Assembly (NCBI GenBank): GCA_947625585.1
Contig: CANQOZ010000019.1
Span: 1-16,677 of the forward strand
Source of the DNA: an uncultured Eubacteriaceae bacterium
Lineage (GTDB): Bacteria > Bacillota > Clostridia > Eubacteriales > Eubacteriaceae
Direction: 5' to 3'
Length of the DNA: 16,677 nucleotides
Shown here: positions 14,501 through 16,677 of the stretch, one piece after another
Numbering within the stretch: the stretch's first letter is position 1
How the letters are laid out: each line of letters begins with the position of its first letter
Translations under genes and position numbers: made by a program
The notes under the pieces: generated by a model
Told to the model about the DNA's origin: nothing
Seen by the model: only the letters and a program-made list of their open reading frames with translations
The model's database searches: none

Positions 14501-15199
14501 ATGTTAAAAAAGTTAATAAAGCTAGCTAAATCAGAATTTAAACGATTTACACTAAAAGAACTCAAAACACTATTAAAAATTAAGAAATTGACCAGAAATG
14601 CTGGGTCTACTCTAGTTATGAGAACATTTACTGTTCTTGGTAGTGCCGGTTTCCTATGGACATTACCAACATTGTATTTTATGAAAGATAGGAAATACAG
14701 ATTTACAGGATTTTTAGTATTCACAGGAATAGCAACGGATGTTTTACTTAACACTCTGTTATCTAAAATTCTATTTCATAGAAAACGTCCATGGAGAAGG
14801 ATGCCAGAAGAGTTTGTACCATTATCATTAGCCACTGGTTACTCATTCCCTTCTGGACATGCATTGGTAAATGCAACAGTAGCAACAATCCTTATTTTAG
14901 ACAATAAACGTAGTTTAATTATTGTTTTACCTGTTACTGGATTAATTATATTCTCTAGAATATATTTGTTTGCCCACTATCCTAGTGATGTTATAGCTGG
15001 AGCTACTGAAGGCATTATAATTGGTGATTTAATTTATAATGAGGGAAATAAATTGTTAAAAGAAGGAAAATTAGAACCTGTTGAACGAGTTTTAGATGAT
15101 GATTACTTTTTTGACTATAAAAATCTTTTACATCCAATAGAATATTTCAAGAGGTTATTGACAACTTTTTTTGGAAAAAATCTTTACAATCCTGACTAA
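14501..15199 (+). CDS. PAP2-family membrane phosphatase
   Basis: Membrane phosphatase of the PAP2 superfamily, whose members dephosphorylate lipid phosphates such as undecaprenyl pyrophosphate or phosphatidylglycerophosphate. The three signature motifs are present (numbered from 14501): C1 KILFHRKRP (89-97), C2 PSGH (117-120) with catalytic His120, and C3 SRIYLFAHYPSD (152-163) with His159 and Asp163. Hydrophobic segments surround them. The start is uncertain. ATG at 14501 gives 232 residues but lacks a ribosome binding site. ATG at 14483 lies inside the upstream terminator hairpin with a weak AAAGAG before it and adds six residues (MNGFSF). Expression by terminator read-through or from an unseen promoter must be assumed. 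Undecaprenyl pyrophosphate recycling is the commonest role, but it is not proven here. Confidence 0.88.
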   Translation: MLKKLIKLAKSEFKRFTLKELKTLLKIKKLTRNAGSTLVMRTFTVLGSAGFLWTLPTLYFMKDRKYRFTGFLVFTGIATDVLLNTLLSKILFHRKRPWRRMPEEFVPLSLATGYSFPSGHALVNATVATILILDNKRSLIIVLPVTGLIIFSRIYLFAHYPSDVIAGATEGIIIGDLIYNEGNKLLKEGKLEPVERVLDDDYFFDYKNLLHPIEYFKRLLTTFFGKNLYNPD

Positions 15200-15211
15200 A
15201 TATTTTATAAT
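15183..15211 (+). promoter_or_regulatory. Promoter of tRNA-Thr
   Basis: TTTACA (15183-15188) and TATAAT (15206-15211) with ideal 17-bp spacing. The -35 lies inside the end of the PAP2 gene. Predicted transcription start near 15218, a few bases before the mature tRNA 5' end at 15223. Confidence 0.75.
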
Positions 15212-15222
15212 AAATGTTCCGT

Positions 15223-15298
15223 GCTGGTGTGGCACAGTTGGTAGCGCAATTGATTCGTAATCAATAGGTCAGCGGTTCAAATCCGCTCACCAGCTCCA
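15223..15298 (+). tRNA. tRNA-Thr (anticodon CGT)
   Basis: Complete 76-nt cloverleaf reading the ACG codon. Acceptor arms GCTGGTG/CACCAGC pair fully; the discriminator is T, as in other Bacillota threonine tRNAs, and CCA is encoded. The anticodon stem ATTGA/TCAAT holds the loop TTCGTAA with CGT at 15256-15258. The T arm is AGCGG-TTCAAAT-CCGCT. The D stem GCAC/GCGC has one A-C mismatch (positions 12 and 23). It has its own promoter and terminator. Confidence 0.96.
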
Positions 15299-15307
15299 TA
15301 ATTCAAG

Positions 15308-15344
15308 ATAAAATAAGTTAGCTCAATTATGAGCTGTATTTTAT
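15308..15344 (+). other. Interrupted hairpin downstream of tRNA-Thr
   Basis: AGCTCA/TGAGCT (15320-15325, 15330-15335) stacked on ATAAAATA/TATTTTAT (15308-15315, 15337-15344) with a small internal loop. It lies between the tRNA 3' end and the GC-rich terminator and may be a processing or first termination structure. Confidence 0.4.
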
Positions 15345-15363
15345 AATTATCCTTTCTACCTAC

Positions 15364-15393
15364 AATCCCGGATTCCAACCGGGATTTCTTTTT
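15364..15393 (+). terminator. Intrinsic terminator of the tRNA-Thr transcript
   Basis: Perfect 8-bp stem AATCCCGG (15364-15371) / CCGGGATT (15379-15386), 7-nt loop, then TCTTTTT. It is GC-rich against an AT-rich background. Confidence 0.9.
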
Positions 15394-15586
15394 ACCTAAT
15401 TCTCGACTTTATTATAATTTTAATTATTTTCAATCTGTCTCTTAATTTAATCAACTAAATGAGTATAAAAAATTACAATAAAAGTTAATAGTTAATCATA
15501 ATTTAGATACTTAAGCTTTTTTATAAAATTTCAAGCAAATAAGAAAGTTCCTGTTATAAATAAAAGGAAATAATGTATATGATATT

Positions 15587-15718
15587 TTAAAAGTAAACAC
15601 TTTTTGAACTTATTCCAATTATAAAATGAACACTTCCACGAACATCTGTTATGACTTTAAGAAGGTCTTTTTTTATAAATGGTTTGATACGATTAAATAG
15701 ATTTCTCTTAATAATCAT
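15587..15718 (-). pseudogene. N-terminal relic of an AAA+ ATPase (DUF4143-type)
   Basis: A 43-residue frame starting ATG at 15718, with GAAGAG upstream, begins MIIKRNLFNRIKPFIKKD and continues LLKVITDVR. This closely resembles the N-terminus of the widespread single-gene AAA+ ATPases with a DUF4143 C-terminal domain, which as I remember them start with K-R-x-x-Y-L-x-x-I-x-P-F-I-x-K-x-x-x-K-V-I-x-G-x-R-R-x-G-K-S. In this copy the text after VITDVR reads GSVHFI, so the RRxGK part of the Walker A loop, including the nucleotide-binding Lys, is missing, and a stop follows 14 residues later. Full-length members have roughly 400 residues. I infer a degraded remnant of a lost gene; a free-standing small protein is less likely. 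Confidence 0.6.
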
Positions 15719-15767
15719 TTTAAATCTCTTCTATTTTTCACTAGATTTTTTGCCTAATAATTAATTA

Positions 15768-16017
15768 CAGTGAATCAAAACTTTAACAATGCATAATTAA
15801 CTAATTTTTGTCTGACCTTATTCATTAAAGTCGATAAAATAAGTTTTATTCACTGCATTATCGATTATAATCGATGAAATGACAATTCTAGTATTAATTA
15901 TCGATTAAATCGAAATTTAAAGAAATTTAGACAAAAGATCAAGTAAATTCGATAATTAATTCTAAATAGTACTTCTTTTATTTCGCTAACTAATACTAGA
16001 AATATAACAAAATGTCA
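15768..16017. repeat. Cluster of nested inverted repeats built on ATCGAT
   Basis: Perfect palindrome ATCGATTATAATCGAT at 15860-15875 and TCGATT-A-AATCGA at 15901-15913. Inverted pairs: CAGTGAAT/ATTCACTG (15768-15775, 15848-15855), TCGATAA/TTATCGA (15831-15837, 15858-15864), ATTAATTATCGA/TCGATAATTAAT (15893-15904, 15949-15960), TTCTAGTATTA/TAATACTAGAA (15886-15896, 15991-16001), and TGACA/TGTCA (15880-15884, 16013-16017). Several overlap, so alternative pairings are possible. It could be a multi-site operator for the STAS gene, a structured RNA, or a remnant of a small mobile element. No known family is recognised. Confidence 0.6.
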
Positions 16018-16076
16018 CTTTTTTCGAAAATATATCAAAAACTTTAAAGCTATTAACGATAATTTCGTTCAAATTA

Positions 16077-16104
16077 TTGAGATTTTAAACCTTTACCATA
16101 TAAT
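16077..16104 (+). promoter_or_regulatory. Promoter of the STAS-domain gene
   Basis: TTGAGA (16077-16082) and TATAAT (16099-16104) separated by 16 bp, a good sigma-A type promoter. Predicted start near 16111, about 20 nt before the start codon, with GGAGG at 16121-16125. The gene is thus monocistronic. Confidence 0.75.
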
Positions 16105-16131
16105 TTAAGTAAACATATTCGGAGGTTTAAA

Positions 16132-16434
16132 ATGAGTAATAAACAAGATGATACTCTAGAAATCTATTTAAACGGTAAAATTGACAAGGACAATGCTGAT
16201 GAAGTTGAAGAATCTATTCTAGCTGCTCTAAAAGAAAATGAGCATAAAAAGCTCCTTGTTGATATGTCTGATGTCTCTGAAGTTACTGAAGATGGACTCA
16301 AAATGCTTAAAAAAGTTGGTAAAGAATGTAAAGATGTTGAACTTACAAATGTAACTGACGGAATTTATGAAGTATTTGAAAAAAACGGCTTAACTTCAAT
16401 TATGCCAGTTTATCAGTTAAAGTTAGAATTTTAG
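16132..16434 (+). CDS. Stand-alone STAS-domain protein (anti-sigma antagonist fold)
   Basis: A 100-residue protein that fits one STAS domain: beta-rich start LEIYLNGKIDKDNADEVEES, a central strand KLLVDMSDVSEV, the loop TEDGLKMLKK, and a C-terminal VTDGIYEVFEKNGLTSIMPV that matches the last helix and strand of SpoIIAA/RsbV proteins. In classical antagonists the loop reads DSSGL, and the Ser before Gly is phosphorylated by a partner anti-sigma kinase. Here that position is Asp54 (TEDGL), so this copy cannot be phosphorylated there and may mimic the phosphorylated state. No anti-sigma or sigma gene lies within the window. It has a strong own promoter, a GGAGG ribosome binding site and a terminator. 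A stress or carbon-signalling role is possible but unproven. Confidence 0.78.
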   Translation: MSNKQDDTLEIYLNGKIDKDNADEVEESILAALKENEHKKLLVDMSDVSEVTEDGLKMLKKVGKECKDVELTNVTDGIYEVFEKNGLTSIMPVYQLKLEF

Positions 16435-16448
16435 TCCAAAAGCAATTT

Positions 16449-16489
16449 AGCACTAGAAGGATTACTCCTATTCTAGTGCTTTTCTGTTT
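16449..16489 (+). terminator. Intrinsic terminator after the STAS gene
   Basis: Perfect 10-bp stem AGCACTAGAA (16449-16458) / TTCTAGTGCT (16471-16480), an inner loop that can add AGG/CCT pairing, then TTTCTGTTT. It separates the STAS gene from the convergent minus-strand frame at the window edge. Confidence 0.85.
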
Positions 16490-16525
16490 GAATTCTACAA
16501 TTTTAAAATTCTGTAGAATTCTACA
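16490..16525. repeat. Palindromic repeat GAATTCTACA
   Basis: GAATTCTACA occurs at 16490-16499 and again at 16516-16525. The second copy is part of a perfect 14-bp palindrome TGTAGAATTCTACA (16512-16525). TGTAGAATTC (16512-16521) also pairs with the first copy around ATTTTAAAAT. It lies between two convergent genes, just after the minus-strand stop codon at 16528-16530, so it may be an additional terminator-like hairpin or a dyad binding site. Confidence 0.5.
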
Positions 16526-16527
16526 TT

Positions 16528-16677
16528 TTATTCAAGTAGAAAACGATTAGGTTCTAACAAGAAATCAAAGAGGTTAATGATTTGAACTCCATCTCCATTA
16601 TATAGAGAACCAGGAGCATCTTTAACGATTAATTTTTTTTTTGAAATTATCATTAAATCGACTTAATGAATTTAGTA
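16528..16677 (-). CDS. Unrecognised frame at window edge, possibly frameshifted at A10
   Basis: A minus-strand frame ends in VQIINLFDFLLEPNRFLLE with stop TAA at 16528-16530. In one frame it could start at ATG 16653 (MIISKKKLIVKDAPGSLYNG), giving 41 residues, but no ribosome binding site precedes it. The next frame is open from the window edge (LNSLSRFNDNFKKK) up to a run of ten A (16632-16641) and stops shortly after it. A one-base slip in that run would join the two parts into one longer C-terminus. The composition of the last 34 residues looks like real protein (KDAPGSLYNGDGVQIINL). I do not recognise the family. It may be an intact gene read by slippage, a frameshifted pseudogene, or a short gene. 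Confidence 0.45.

Larger units (their letters stand above)
15394..16076. other. Long AT-rich intergenic region without an intact gene
   Basis: Roughly 680 bp with no open frame of normal gene length or codon character. From 15394 to 15586 I see only AT-rich sequence. At 15587-15718 (minus) there is a decayed gene start related to AAA+ ATPases. From about 15768 to 16017 there is a dense set of inverted repeats (separate entry). The promoter of the STAS gene begins at 16077. The mixture looks like a scar of a lost accessory gene beside a regulatory or structured-RNA region. Confidence 0.6.

Noticed and set aside
14410..14754. 114-residue minus-strand frame across the D-LDH end and PAP2 start
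   Set aside because: It is antisense to two recognised genes and runs through the terminator, with no recognisable motif or ribosome binding site.
15243..15247. A-C mismatch in the D stem of tRNA-Thr as a sign of a tRNA pseudogene
   Set aside because: All other stems pair perfectly, CCA is encoded, and promoter and terminator are good; one D-stem mismatch is tolerated in functional tRNAs.
15394..16131. CRISPR array or intact insertion sequence in the long intergenic region
   Set aside because: The repeats are inverted and irregularly spaced with no unique spacers of constant length, and no transposase frame is present.

Overview
The window is AT-rich DNA with low-GC Bacillota (Firmicutes) features: Gram-positive lipoprotein signals, AAGGAGG-type ribosome binding sites, several TTG/GTG starts, HPr kinase, a sucrose-type PTS permease, CcpA-like cre sites and a fermentative D-lactate dehydrogenase. 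A saccharolytic anaerobe (Clostridia or a related class) fits best. I cannot name the genus from sequence alone.

Layout. (1) 1-1904, minus strand: a LacI-family repressor gene followed by a sucrose-like PTS EIIBC gene cut by the window edge. Three copies of the same palindrome, GAATACGTATTC, flank them, which looks like a self-regulated sugar uptake locus. (2) 2045-3745: a NodB-type polysaccharide deacetylase and a lipoprotein of unknown function, transcribed divergently. (3) 3910-6298, minus: a polar amino acid ABC transporter (binding lipoprotein, permease, ATPase) behind two cre-like sites and a leader hairpin, sharing a bidirectional terminator with the lipoprotein gene. (4) 6309-11145, minus: a tight operon uvrC-hprK-PHP phosphatase-prfA ending in a terminator whose stem includes the last prfA codons. 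(5) 11276-14500, plus: HAD hydrolase, malQ and D-lactate dehydrogenase, the last two overlapping in ATGA, then a strong terminator. (6) 14501-15393: a PAP2 membrane phosphatase whose start touches that terminator, then tRNA-Thr(CGT) with its own promoter and terminator. (7) 15394-16131: about 740 bp without an intact gene. It holds a decayed N-terminal relic of an AAA+ ATPase and a dense cluster of inverted repeats built on ATCGAT. (8) 16132-16434: a stand-alone STAS-domain protein with its own promoter and terminator. (9) 16490-16677: a palindromic repeat and the 3' end of an unrecognised minus-strand reading frame containing an A10 tract.

Together the genes suggest carbohydrate use (sucrose PTS, malQ, D-LDH) and its control (HPrK makes P-Ser-HPr for CcpA; cre-like sites lie in front of the amino acid transporter), set among housekeeping genes (prfA, uvrC, tRNA). 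I found no CRISPR array, prophage, intact insertion sequence or recognisable defence system. The least explained parts are the 15.4-16.1 kb intergenic region, the STAS protein with Asp where the regulatory Ser normally lies, and the reading frame at the right edge.
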